Below are positions 9,221 through 16,824 of a stretch of 64,000 bases of DNA, piece by piece; the stretch's first letter is position 1; every line of letters starts with the position of its first letter. Source of the stretch: JAWVFM01 sp963739355 (GTDB lineage: Bacteria; Actinomycetota; Thermoleophilia; Solirubrobacterales; 70-9); the NCBI GenBank assembly GCA_963739355.1, contig CAVUAD010000001.1, positions 1 through 64,000 of the forward strand, written 5' to 3'. A model generated the notes under the pieces. It made no database searches and was not told the origin of the DNA. It was given only the letters and a program-made list of their open reading frames with translations. A program made the position numbers and the translations under genes.

Positions 9221-9319
9221 TTAGCCCTCGTAGAGCGTCACCTCAGCTGAGGTTCCATCGGATCGGACTGCGTCATCGTAAGTGGCAGGCCTCCCTTCGG
9301 CGCCACGTTTTCGTACGCC

Positions 9320-10516
9320 TCAGTCGCGGCCGGGATCGAGCCGGCTGGCGATCGGTCTCCAGACGGCGACCTGAACGAGGGCCAGGGCCAGGATGAACGG
9401 CAGGAACACCCGCATCCCGGCGGACTGGGCGATCGTACCCGCCAGCCAGGGCAGCGCGGAGCCACCCACCACGGCCGCTGCGTTCATGACGCCGATGGCG
9501 GTGGGGACCAGGCTGGCGTCCGTCAGCCCCGGTGTCATCGCCATGGTGGTCGGGAAGACCGGGCCGAGGAAGAAGCCGAGCAGCCCCAGGGCCACGCAGG
9601 TCAGCGCGGCCGGCGACAGCCAGGCCAGCGTGGCAGCCGCAGTGACGCCGGCCAGGCACGCGTACATCATGCCGACCGCGGTCACGCCGGCCCGGGTGGC
9701 GATCGGGCTGATCAGGAACCGGCCGAGTGTCAGCCCTAGCCAGTACCCGCTGATCATGTAGCCGGCCAGCGACTCCGGCAGCCCCCGCGCCTGCACCAGG
9801 TAGCTGAAGCCCCAGTCGCCCACGCTGGCTTCCAGGCCGACGTAGACAGCCAGCATCGCCGCGCCGAGCTGGACACCGCGGTCCCGCAGCGCCGCACCCA
9901 GCATGCTCGCCGTACCACTTCGGTCATCTTCCGCCGTAACGGGGGGTGCTGCCTCCCCTGGGTAGGTCACCAGAAACCCCGCGAGCAGCGGGACGCAGGC
10001 CGCGGCCAGGACCAGCCAGACCACTGTCCAGGAGGCGAAACCGAGGATCCACGTGGCCAGCGGCGGCCCGAGCAGCGCGCCGGCGCCCCAGAACGCGTGC
10101 AGGCGGTTGAGCAGCGTCGTAGCGCCGGGCAGCGACGTGAGGTAGACGTTCAGCGCCGACTCCAGGACCCCGGCGCCGTACCCCGTGAGCACCTGCACCA
10201 GCACGAACGCGACGAACGGCGGGCGGGTGGCCAGGTACAGGCCGGACAGCATGTAGGCGCCGCCGCCGGTCATCAGGACGATCCGGATCCCGAACCGGTG
10301 GATCAGCGCGCCGCTGCTCATGCCAGCCAGAACCCACCCGGCGGAGATGGCGAAGAAGCTGATCCCGATCGTGGCACGGTCCACCCCGTAGCCGGCCATC
10401 TGCGACGGGAGCAGCACACCGCTGGCCCCCGCGCCGATCCCGAGCAGCACGAATGCGGTATAGGACACCGGCACCGCCGGCCTTGCCTGCCGCCGGTCGG
10501 GGCTCGGCCGTGTCAT
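9320..10516 (-). CDS. MFS transporter (YbjJ/FucP-like)
   Basis: A 398-residue major facilitator with about 12 membrane segments. The typical small-family features are present: an N-terminal VSYTAFVLLGIGAG helix, RFGIRIVLMTGG after helix 2 and a central cytoplasmic loop around residues 190-205. It belongs to the YbjJ-like group of putative sugar or metabolite transporters; the substrate cannot be read from sequence. The gene is intact. A TAGGCT hexamer lies close upstream of the ATG, so the transcript probably has a very short leader. Its stop is about 85 bases from the displaced first codons of the antitoxin. It is the last gene of the left, actinomycete-like segment. Confidence 0.85.
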   Translation of the reverse strand: MTRPSPDRRQARPAVPVSYTAFVLLGIGAGASGVLLPSQMAGYGVDRATIGISFFAISAGWVLAGMSSGALIHRFGIRIVLMTGGGAYMLSGLYLATRPPFVAFVLVQVLTGYGAGVLESALNVYLTSLPGATTLLNRLHAFWGAGALLGPPLATWILGFASWTVVWLVLAAACVPLLAGFLVTYPGEAAPPVTAEDDRSGTASMLGAALRDRGVQLGAAMLAVYVGLEASVGDWGFSYLVQARGLPESLAGYMISGYWLGLTLGRFLISPIATRAGVTAVGMMYACLAGVTAAATLAWLSPAALTCVALGLLGFFLGPVFPTTMAMTPGLTDASLVPTAIGVMNAAAVVGGSALPWLAGTIAQSAGMRVFLPFILALALVQVAVWRPIASRLDPGRD

Positions 10517-10622
10517 CGTGCGTCTAAGCCTAACCGGGCGGTCGGCCCGTCCGGCAATCCGCTCTTACCTGAAATCAGCCGGCTGGCTGATGGACGCCCG
10601 GCCGGTCTCGTCGTAGCGTCCG

Positions 10623-10886
10623 ACACCGGACTTCATCGTCAACGCCGGCGGCCTGATCCACGTCTACAAGGAGCTGAAGGGCTACTCGGAGGAGCACGCG
10701 GTCGAGCTGGCGCTCGGCATCGAGGCGACGCTCGGCTCGGTCTTCACCGAAGCGCGGGAGTCCGGCGTCACGCCGCTCAAGTCCGCGCGGCGTCACGCCG
10801 CCGCCCGGGTGGCGGATGCGGGCCAGCCCAACGCAGAGGTGGCGGGTGTGGGGGGGCCGTCAGGCGGACGTGGGGCTACGGTCTGA
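10623..10886 (+). pseudogene. Leucine/valine dehydrogenase, C-terminal fragment at the segment junction
   Basis: The frame reads TPDFIVNAGGLIHVYKELKG followed by a helix-rich C-terminus, which is the end of the Glu/Leu/Phe/Val dehydrogenase family (usual form YAPDFVINAGGLI). About 270 N-terminal residues with the catalytic Lys and the Rossmann fold are missing. An in-frame TAG lies immediately upstream at 10614-10616, and the bases before 10623 have no family resemblance. The cut is sharp, so this marks a DNA breakpoint. Its style matches the right-hand segment. Confidence 0.75.
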
Positions 10887-10983
10887 GCCCAAGCTGCGGG
10901 AGCGGTCAAGTCCGACCGACGGGTCCCCCGCATTCGCCACCTTTCGCCGGCGTGACCAACACCCGCCACCTGAGCGCAGCGTG

Positions 10984-12456
10984 CTACGGCGACTCGTGCG
11001 TCAGCTTGCGAGTCACACCCTGGATCGTGTCGATGCCGTATCCATCGAGGGGTCGCCGTCGGTCATCACCGCGATCGCGATCCGCTCGCCGTGGCGGCGC
11101 AGGAGGCCGATCTGATGGACGAGCCGGCCGCGGTCGGTCGTTCGCCAGCCGCCCTTGAAGTAGACCTTCCAGCCGCGCGGCCTGGCGACCGCCGGGATCC
11201 CCCAGCTCTCGTAGTCGACGATGTGGCTGAGCAGGTGCTTCGCGTAGTGGCGGAACCGGTGCGGGACGAGCCGCGTCGATGCCGAAGAAGAGGCGCGCCT
11301 GGTCCGCCGCGGTGAGCATCGCGTTGCCCCAGTAGCCCTGGACCCAGAAGTTGCGCATTCCGGCGCGCCTGGCGACGGCGTAGAGGCCGGAGTCGCCGAC
11401 GAAGTCATACGCCCGGGTCGCCGCGCCGTTGTCGGACAGGTGGATCATCGGTTCGAGGATCGAGCGGTCGTCGGCGTCGAGGTCGCGGCGCTCGTGGTCG
11501 AGCTTGCGGAGATAGCCCACGAGCAGCATCGCCTTGACCACGCTGGCCGTGATGAACTGCTCGTTCACTTTGCTGCCGTAGAGCCGCCCCTCGCTGGTGA
11601 CGACGGCGAAGGACGTGACACCCGAGCGACCCGCGAGGTAGTGCCTGGCGGCAGCCACGTCATGGCGAGTGGGGAAGCCGAACGGCGCGTGGGCTCGCCC
11701 CTGGTACTCGGCTCGCCTGCCGCCTCGAAGCCGGTGGCTGCCGCAGCGGGGATGGCTGCCGGGTGGGCCGAGCGCCCGGCGCGACGCCGCGTCCAGGCAG
11801 GCCGCAAAGCGGAAGTGTCCCACCCGCCGGATGTGGAACACGGCCTTCATCCGGATCTCCTGGGCGTCGAACCTGCTGCTTCGGTTGACGGCGACCCGGT
11901 GGAGGCTGGAGCGGTCCCGGCCGACGTACCAGTCCACGCGGTGGCCGCTCCAGTGGAGGTCCTTCGGGTGTCGCGCGGTGATCGTGACCCGCACGCGTCC
12001 GAGGCGCAGCGCCTTCACCTTCGTGCGCGCGGCGTCGCTGACCACCACTCGCACCGGGCCGCTGCGCACTCGGTGCGAATCGGCGACGACAACACGGTAG
12101 CGCGTGTTGCGATCGGGCTGGACGCGGAACTCGTAGCGGCCGCGCGAGCCGGTCGTCGAGGTCGCGCGATAGCCGAAGTGTCCGTACGGATAGGCATCCG
12201 ATTGGAGGGACACCTGCCGGTTGGAGACGGGCCCGGAAGCGCGCAGCACCCCGCGGACGCGGGTGAACTGCCCGTACGGCAGCTGTCCCCGCCCGGCGCG
12301 AGCGGTGAGCGTCGCGCGGCCGAGCGGCGCAGCGGCGCCGCCGAACGAGGTCATCGCGACGGTGGCGACACTCGCGGCGCCGATGATGACGCCCGCCGAC
12401 CGGCGACCCTGCCGCAGCGTTCCCGGCTCCCCGCCGCGGTTGTCTCTTCGGCGCAT
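10984..12456 (-). CDS. Secreted class A beta-lactamase-like serine hydrolase, two compensating frameshifts
   Basis: Residues 20-45 form a hydrophobic export signal. Residues ~50-250 are a beta-rich, Arg-rich region, and the C-terminal half is a beta-lactamase/transpeptidase fold with the SVVK nucleophile motif and an SDN motif (HLSDNGAA). At about 11283 a base is gained and at about 11055 one is lost. Between them the main frame is nonsense, while the alternative frame reads the expected RLVPHRFRHYAKHLL and the third active-site motif in VYFKGGWRT. Corrected length is about 490 residues. Unless the shifts are sequencing errors, the enzyme lacks its KTG-equivalent motif. Likely role is cell-wall or antibiotic-related. 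It is divergent from lipB. Confidence 0.7.
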   Translation of the reverse strand: MRRRDNRGGEPGTLRQGRRSAGVIIGAASVATVAMTSFGGAAAPLGRATLTARAGRGQLPYGQFTRVRGVLRASGPVSNRQVSLQSDAYPYGHFGYRATSTTGSRGRYEFRVQPDRNTRYRVVVADSHRVRSGPVRVVVSDAARTKVKALRLGRVRVTITARHPKDLHWSGHRVDWYVGRDRSSLHRVAVNRSSRFDAQEIRMKAVFHIRRVGHFRFAACLDAASRRALGPPGSHPRCGSHRLRGGRRAEYQGRAHAPFGFPTRHDVAAARHYLAGRSGVTSFAVVTSEGRLYGSKVNEQFITASVVKAMLLVGYLRKLDHERRDLDADDRSILEPMIHLSDNGAATRAYDFVGDSGLYAVARRAGMRNFWVQGYWGNAMLTAADQARLFFGIDAARPAPVPPLREAPAQPHRRLRELGDPGGRQAARLEGLLQGRLANDRPRPARPSDRPPAPPRRADRDRGDDRRRPLDGYGIDTIQGVTRKLTHESP

Positions 12457-12544
12457 CGGCGGACCTCCTGCCGTTCGAGTGACATCAGGCTATCGCGCGA
12501 TCGAGATCCCTCTTCCGGCGACGGCGCCCTGCGACACTTCCCTC

Positions 12545-13333
12545 ATGACTGACGCCTGGGTGGTCCATGCGGGGCTCGTGCCATACGAGCCGGCGCGGCG
12601 GGCGCAGAAGGCGCTCGAGGCCGCGCGGCAGGCGGGGGACATTCCCGACGTCCTCCTCCTCTTGGAGCACCATCCCGTCTACACGAAGGGCCGCCGGACC
12701 GAGGCGGCGGAGCTGCCGATGGGCGCGGACTGGTACCGGATGCAGGGCATCGAGGTCTGCGAGACAGACCGCGGCGGCCGGGTCACCTACCACGGCCCCG
12801 GCCAGCTGGTCGGCTATCCCATCGTCGACCTCCATGCCATGACCGACCGCGACACCCACGGACGCGGAGCGGAGGAGGTGGCGCGTGTTGACGTTGTCGC
12901 CTACGTCCGAAGGCTCGAGAGCGTGATGATCACCGCCCTCGCCGAGTACGGCATCGAGGCGCGCTGCATCGAGGGGCTCACGGGCGTCTGGGTGGAGCAG
13001 GGACCCCCCGGCGGCGGCTCGGATCGGAAGATCGGATCGATCGGCGTGCACGTCAACAAGGGTGTCACCACGCACGGCTTCGCCGTGAACGTCTCGAACG
13101 ACCTCCAGCCCTTCGAGTGGATCGTGCCGTGCGGCATCGACGACTGCCGGATGACCTCCGTCTCGCGCGAGCGCGGCGCCGAGCAGGATATGGGCGCGTT
13201 CGCCGCAGCGATCCGGGAGCGCTACGGGGCGGTCTACGAGCGCGAGCTCGTCGACGTCCCGCTCGCGGAGCTGGTGGACCGGGTGCCAGACTCTTCGTCC
13301 CTGCAAGCCGAGACCGCGGCGGCGCTACGGTGA
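12545..13333 (+). CDS. lipB: Lipoyl(octanoyl) transferase LipB
   Basis: Transfers octanoate from acyl carrier protein to lipoyl domains, the first step of lipoic acid synthesis. The 262-residue protein has GRVTYHGPGQLVGYPI near 78, the catalytic Lys in DRKIGSIGVH and the catalytic Cys in VPCGI. The ATG at 12545 gives a normal N-terminus. Its TGA overlaps the GTG of lipA by four bases, so the two are translationally coupled and supply consecutive steps. The C-terminus is about 20 residues longer than in short homologues. Confidence 0.95.
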   Translation: MTDAWVVHAGLVPYEPARRAQKALEAARQAGDIPDVLLLLEHHPVYTKGRRTEAAELPMGADWYRMQGIEVCETDRGGRVTYHGPGQLVGYPIVDLHAMTDRDTHGRGAEEVARVDVVAYVRRLESVMITALAEYGIEARCIEGLTGVWVEQGPPGGGSDRKIGSIGVHVNKGVTTHGFAVNVSNDLQPFEWIVPCGIDDCRMTSVSRERGAEQDMGAFAAAIRERYGAVYERELVDVPLAELVDRVPDSSSLQAETAAALR

Positions 13334-14286
13334 GCGACGTGACCGAGCGAATCCACGTGACGCGGTCCAGGGCCAAGCCGGGCGGCAACGCCGTCGCGGA
13401 GGGCCGCCCGTTTCGCGAGCGCAAGCCGCCCTGGCTGAAGGTGCCCGCGCCCGGCGGGCCGACCTACCGGCGCCTCAAGACCACGATCGAGGAGTCCAAC
13501 CTCCACACCGTCTGCGAGGAGGCCAACTGCCCCAACGTCGGCGAGTGCTGGGAGCGCGGCACGGCGACGTTCATGATCCTGGGCGACGTCTGCACCCGCC
13601 GCTGCGGCTTCTGCAACGTCCAGACCGGCGTTCCCACGTGGAACGACCCGCTGGAGCCGATGCGCGTCGCAAGCCAGGTCAAGGCGATGGGCCTGCGCCA
13701 CGCGGTCATCACTTCCGTCGACCGCGACGACCTGCCGGACTACGGCGCGAGCGCCTTCGTCGGCGTGATCCGCTCGATTCGGATGATGGCTCCCGAGTGC
13801 ACGGTGGAGATCCTCACGCCCGACTTCCGCGGCCAGGAGATGCCCCTGGCGAAGGTCATCCACGAGCGGCCCGACGTCTTCAACCACAACGTCGAGACCG
13901 TCCCGCGCCTCTACCCGAAGGCGCGCCGCGGATCCGACTTCATGCGCTCTTGCCGCGTGCTCGAGCTTGCCAAGGAGATGGGCGGCGATGAGGTCGCGAC
14001 CAAGTCCGGGCTGATGGTCGGGCTCGGCGAGGAGCTCGAGGAGATGATCGAGACCTTCGGCATCCTTCGCGACCACGGCGTCGAGATCCTCACCGTGGGC
14101 CAGTACCTGCGGCCCACCGAGAACCACCTTCCGGTCGTCCGCTACTGGCACCCCGACGAGTTCGCGGCGCTGGAGCGCGAGGCCCGCGCGATGGGCTTCG
14201 AGTCCGTCGCCTCCGGGCCGCTGGTGCGCAGCTCCTACCACGCGGACGAGGCGGCAAGAGAGGTCGAGGAGTCCCGGGCCGCGTAG
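13330..14286 (+). CDS. lipA: Lipoyl synthase LipA (radical SAM)
   Basis: Inserts two sulfurs into octanoyl-lipoyl domains. The auxiliary 4Fe-4S ligands are CEEANCPNVGEC, the radical SAM cluster is CTRRCGFC, and the C-terminal RSSYHADE supplies the conserved serine ligand. The GTG at 13330 overlaps the lipB stop and gives 318 residues. The N-terminal leader (about 30 residues before PPWLKV) is basic and variable, as usual. Together with lipB it serves the 2-oxoacid dehydrogenases and the glycine cleavage system. Confidence 0.95.
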   Translation: MSDVTERIHVTRSRAKPGGNAVAEGRPFRERKPPWLKVPAPGGPTYRRLKTTIEESNLHTVCEEANCPNVGECWERGTATFMILGDVCTRRCGFCNVQTGVPTWNDPLEPMRVASQVKAMGLRHAVITSVDRDDLPDYGASAFVGVIRSIRMMAPECTVEILTPDFRGQEMPLAKVIHERPDVFNHNVETVPRLYPKARRGSDFMRSCRVLELAKEMGGDEVATKSGLMVGLGEELEEMIETFGILRDHGVEILTVGQYLRPTENHLPVVRYWHPDEFAALEREARAMGFESVASGPLVRSSYHADEAAREVEESRAA

Positions 14287-14296
14287 GCTTTCGCGC

Positions 14297-14725
14297 GTGG
14301 CCCGACGGATGTCCGACCTCGAGCGGCGGGAGTTCCTCGCACACGGCACCCGCACCGGGAAGCTGGCGACGGTCCGCAAGGACGGCAGACCTCACGTAGT
14401 CCCCATCTGGTTCGTCCTCGACGGCGACGACCTGGTCTTCACCACGGCCGCCGACACGGTCAAGGGCAGGGCGCTCCGCCGGGACGGCCGCGCCGCGATC
14501 TGCGTGGACCTCGAGGAGCAGCCGTACGCCTACGTGATGGCCGAGGGCGAGGTCGAGCTGTCCACGAACCTCGACGAGATGCTCACCTGGGCGACGCGCA
14601 TCGCGGCGCGCTACGAGGGCGAGGAGAACGCCGAGCGCTTCGGCAAGCGGAACGCCGTGGAGGGCGAGATGCTCGTGCGGCTGCGGCCGGCCCGGTTCGT
14701 CGCCCTCGACTACGTCGACGACTAG
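14297..14725 (+). CDS. PPOX-class flavin/F420-dependent oxidoreductase
   Basis: A 142-residue split-barrel protein of the pyridoxamine-phosphate-oxidase-like superfamily. Signatures are GKLATVRKDGRPHVVPIWF, DLVFTTAADTVKGR and the RARFVALD-like C-terminal strand. Members bind FMN or F420; the actinobacterial group with this pattern is usually F420-linked, with unknown substrate. The GTG at 14297 is 10 bases after lipA. An ATG four codons in is an alternative start. Probably co-transcribed with the lipoate genes. Confidence 0.8.
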   Translation: MARRMSDLERREFLAHGTRTGKLATVRKDGRPHVVPIWFVLDGDDLVFTTAADTVKGRALRRDGRAAICVDLEEQPYAYVMAEGEVELSTNLDEMLTWATRIAARYEGEENAERFGKRNAVEGEMLVRLRPARFVALDYVDD

Positions 14726-14730
14726 CCCCC

Positions 14731-15597
14731 GTGTTCTTCCTCCCCCTGAAGGACAACCTCCGCAACCTGCGCTTCCCGCTGGTGACGGTGCTCCTGATCG
14801 TGATCAACTTCGTTGTCTTCGCCATCGAGCTCGGGAAATCGGACAGCTCCAACTCGAACCCGCAGCTCGAACGGCTCGGGGTGAGCGCGAGGGACCAGAT
14901 GGAGGTCGAGGGCGGGGCCATCCCGGCGCGCATCACCAACCCCGGGACGGAGTGCGCGTTCGGCGCCACGCACGACTCCTTGGGCGACCTGCATGCCCGG
15001 ATCGTCTGCGAGGGATCGAGCGACTACGCCGAGGCCGAGAGCCTCGGCAGCCAGGGGCAGCCCTTCGTGAAGATGGACGGCCCGCCCTGGTGGCAGACCG
15101 TGTTCACCTCGATGTTCGTCCACGAGGGCTGGCTGCACATCATCTTCAACATGCTCTTCCTCTGGATCTTCGGCAACAACGTCGAGAGCGCCGTGGGGAG
15201 GCTGAAGTTCCTGCTCTTCTACCTGCTCAGCGGTATCGTCGCCGTCTACGCCTTCGCGGTGATCGACACCTCGGCGGCCGTCCCCCTGCTCGGCGCCAGC
15301 GGCGCGATCGCCGGCGTGCTGGGGGCGTACATGCTGCTCTACCCGCGCGCCCGTGTGCTCACCTTCGTCTTTCTCCTGTTCTTCGTGACCCTGATCGAGA
15401 TCCCCGCCCTGATCGTCCTCGCGATCTGGTTCCTGATCGACGCGCTCTTACCCGGGGTGGGGCAGGTGGCCAGCCACGGCGGCGGGGGCATCGCCTACGT
15501 CGCGCACCTCGGCGGCTTCGTCTTCGGGCTCACCGCGATCAAGCTCATCGCCGACCGCAAGCGCGTGGAGGCAGCGACGCCTCCCGCGTGGGTCTAG
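14731..15597 (+). CDS. Rhomboid family intramembrane serine protease
   Basis: A 288-residue membrane protein with at least six membrane segments. The catalytic serine lies in GASGAIAG (about residue 190) and the partner histidine in AYVAHLGG (about 255). An ~80-residue loop separates the first membrane segment from the second, and FVHEGWLHIIFNMLFLWIFG is the typical L1/TM2 region. Rhomboids cleave membrane-anchored substrates; the natural substrate here is unknown. The GTG start lies 5 bases after the preceding stop, so it belongs to the lipB-lipA operon or its read-through. Confidence 0.92.
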   Translation: MFFLPLKDNLRNLRFPLVTVLLIVINFVVFAIELGKSDSSNSNPQLERLGVSARDQMEVEGGAIPARITNPGTECAFGATHDSLGDLHARIVCEGSSDYAEAESLGSQGQPFVKMDGPPWWQTVFTSMFVHEGWLHIIFNMLFLWIFGNNVESAVGRLKFLLFYLLSGIVAVYAFAVIDTSAAVPLLGASGAIAGVLGAYMLLYPRARVLTFVFLLFFVTLIEIPALIVLAIWFLIDALLPGVGQVASHGGGGIAYVAHLGGFVFGLTAIKLIADRKRVEAATPPAWV

Positions 15598-15600
15598 CTC

Positions 15601-15792
15601 GTGGATCCGGACGTCCGCGGCGCGATCGTGCTCGTCGGCCTCCTGTTCGTCTTCCTGTTCGGCGGCAGCGCGCTCGCCGTCCTCGGCGGCAACTACTCGA
15701 CCAAGATCGACGTGCTGGCGATCCTGTCGCTCGCGATCGCCGGGATGATCCTGCTCGGCGTCATCGCCGTCATCCGGGGACCGAAGGACTGA
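15601..15792 (+). CDS. Small two-helix membrane protein of unknown function
   Basis: A 63-residue protein with two hydrophobic segments (about residues 8-28 and 37-57) and a short charged tail ending GPKD. It begins with GTG three bases after the rhomboid stop, which argues for a real, co-translated gene. I do not recognise a family. It could be a partner or substrate of the rhomboid, but that is only inferred from position. Confidence 0.6.
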   Translation: MDPDVRGAIVLVGLLFVFLFGGSALAVLGGNYSTKIDVLAILSLAIAGMILLGVIAVIRGPKD

Positions 15793-15812
15793 CATAGCCG
15801 CGGGTGAGGCAG

Positions 15813-15885
15813 TGGAGCCAGCCGGACTCGAACCGGCGACCTCAGCGTTGCAAACGCCGCGCTCTACCAACTGAGCTATGGCCCC
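15813..15885 (-). tRNA. tRNA-Ala (TGC)
   Basis: Folds into a standard cloverleaf on the minus strand: 7-bp acceptor stem, D stem GCTC/GAGC, anticodon stem CGGCG/CGCTG with loop TTTGCAA (anticodon TGC) and TTCGAGT T-loop. The third acceptor pair is G-U, the alanine identity element. CCA is not fully encoded. It is convergent with the rhomboid operon. Confidence 0.95.
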
Positions 15886-15894
15886 TGGCGCCGG

Positions 15895-15930
15895 CGATCG
15901 CCCGTGGCTCTACGATCGCCCGTGGCTCTG
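15895..15930. repeat. 18-bp tandem duplication beside the tRNA
   Basis: CGATCGCCCGTGGCTCTA is followed at once by the same 18 bases with one change at the end. The pair lies just upstream of the tRNA-Ala gene on its own strand and upstream of the kinase gene, so it may affect the promoter of either. Simple slippage is the likely origin. Confidence 0.8.
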
Positions 15931-15965
15931 GATTCTAGGTCCGCGGCCGTGGGTATGGGAATCGC

Positions 15966-16739
15966 ATGAGCAGAACCGACGACACGGTCTCGCTTGAGCA
16001 TGCCGCAGCGCTCATCGCAGAGGAATGGGGCATCGAGCTCGGGCCGAGGTTCAGCATGGCCCGCCACGCGTTCGTAGCGCCGGCGGGCGAGGACGCGGTC
16101 CTGAAGGTCACCCAGGCGCTGGACGACGAGTCCGACCACGAGCCCGACGCGCTGGAGGGCTGGTCGGGAGACGGCGCGGTCAAGCTCATTCGCCACGATC
16201 CCACCCGGCGCGCCGTCCTGATCGAGCGGGCGAACCCGGGGCGCGACCTGTCCGCGCTGCCCGAGGACCAGGCCACGGTGATCGCCATCAGGGTCGCGAG
16301 GCGACTGTGGCGCCCCGCGGCGGAGCCATATCGCTGGATCGGCGACTACATCCCCACCTGGCTCGACGAGGCCGAGCGTGCCGGCGAATGCGACCCGGAG
16401 CTCATGACGCTGGCCCACGAGATCTACGACGCGCTCGAGGTCGGCGGCGACACGCTCGTCCACGGCGACCTCCACCACCACAACATCCTCGACGCGGGCG
16501 GCGGCCGCTGGGTCGCGATCGACCCCAAGCCCATGCGCGGGGAGCGTGAGTGGGACGTGGCGCCGTTCCTCTGGAACCCCGCCGGGAGGATTGTCTCCCG
16601 CAAGCTGGCCGAGCGGCGCCTCGAGCTCTTCGAGCACGCCGGGCTCGACCAGCGGCGCATGCGCTGGTGGGCCGTGATCCGCGGCGCCTACGCCGGCGTC
16701 GACAGCGGCGTCGCGGCCATCCTCCGCCGGTTGCTCTGA
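15966..16739 (+). CDS. Aminoglycoside/hydroxyurea phosphotransferase-like kinase
   Basis: A 257-residue protein-kinase-fold enzyme. The catalytic loop LVHGDLHHHNIL and the metal-binding AIDPKPMRGE segment match the APH(6)/hydroxyurea kinase family, which phosphorylates small molecules such as streptomycin. The GEDAVLKV strand supplies the ATP-binding lysine. Family membership is clear; resistance to a given drug cannot be concluded, since many environmental members act on unknown metabolites. Confidence 0.85.
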   Translation: MSRTDDTVSLEHAAALIAEEWGIELGPRFSMARHAFVAPAGEDAVLKVTQALDDESDHEPDALEGWSGDGAVKLIRHDPTRRAVLIERANPGRDLSALPEDQATVIAIRVARRLWRPAAEPYRWIGDYIPTWLDEAERAGECDPELMTLAHEIYDALEVGGDTLVHGDLHHHNILDAGGGRWVAIDPKPMRGEREWDVAPFLWNPAGRIVSRKLAERRLELFEHAGLDQRRMRWWAVIRGAYAGVDSGVAAILRRLL

Positions 16740-16824
16740 GCGCGTCCATCACGACATCCGGGCCACCTGTGCGCGAACCCACCTGTGAGAGGATGCGCGG
16801 CGGAACCGGCACGAAGGAGCGCGG

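Noticed and set aside
15966..16739. Calling the kinase a streptomycin-resistance gene
   Set aside because: Catalytic motifs only show the family; no feature fixes the substrate, and environmental members act on other molecules.
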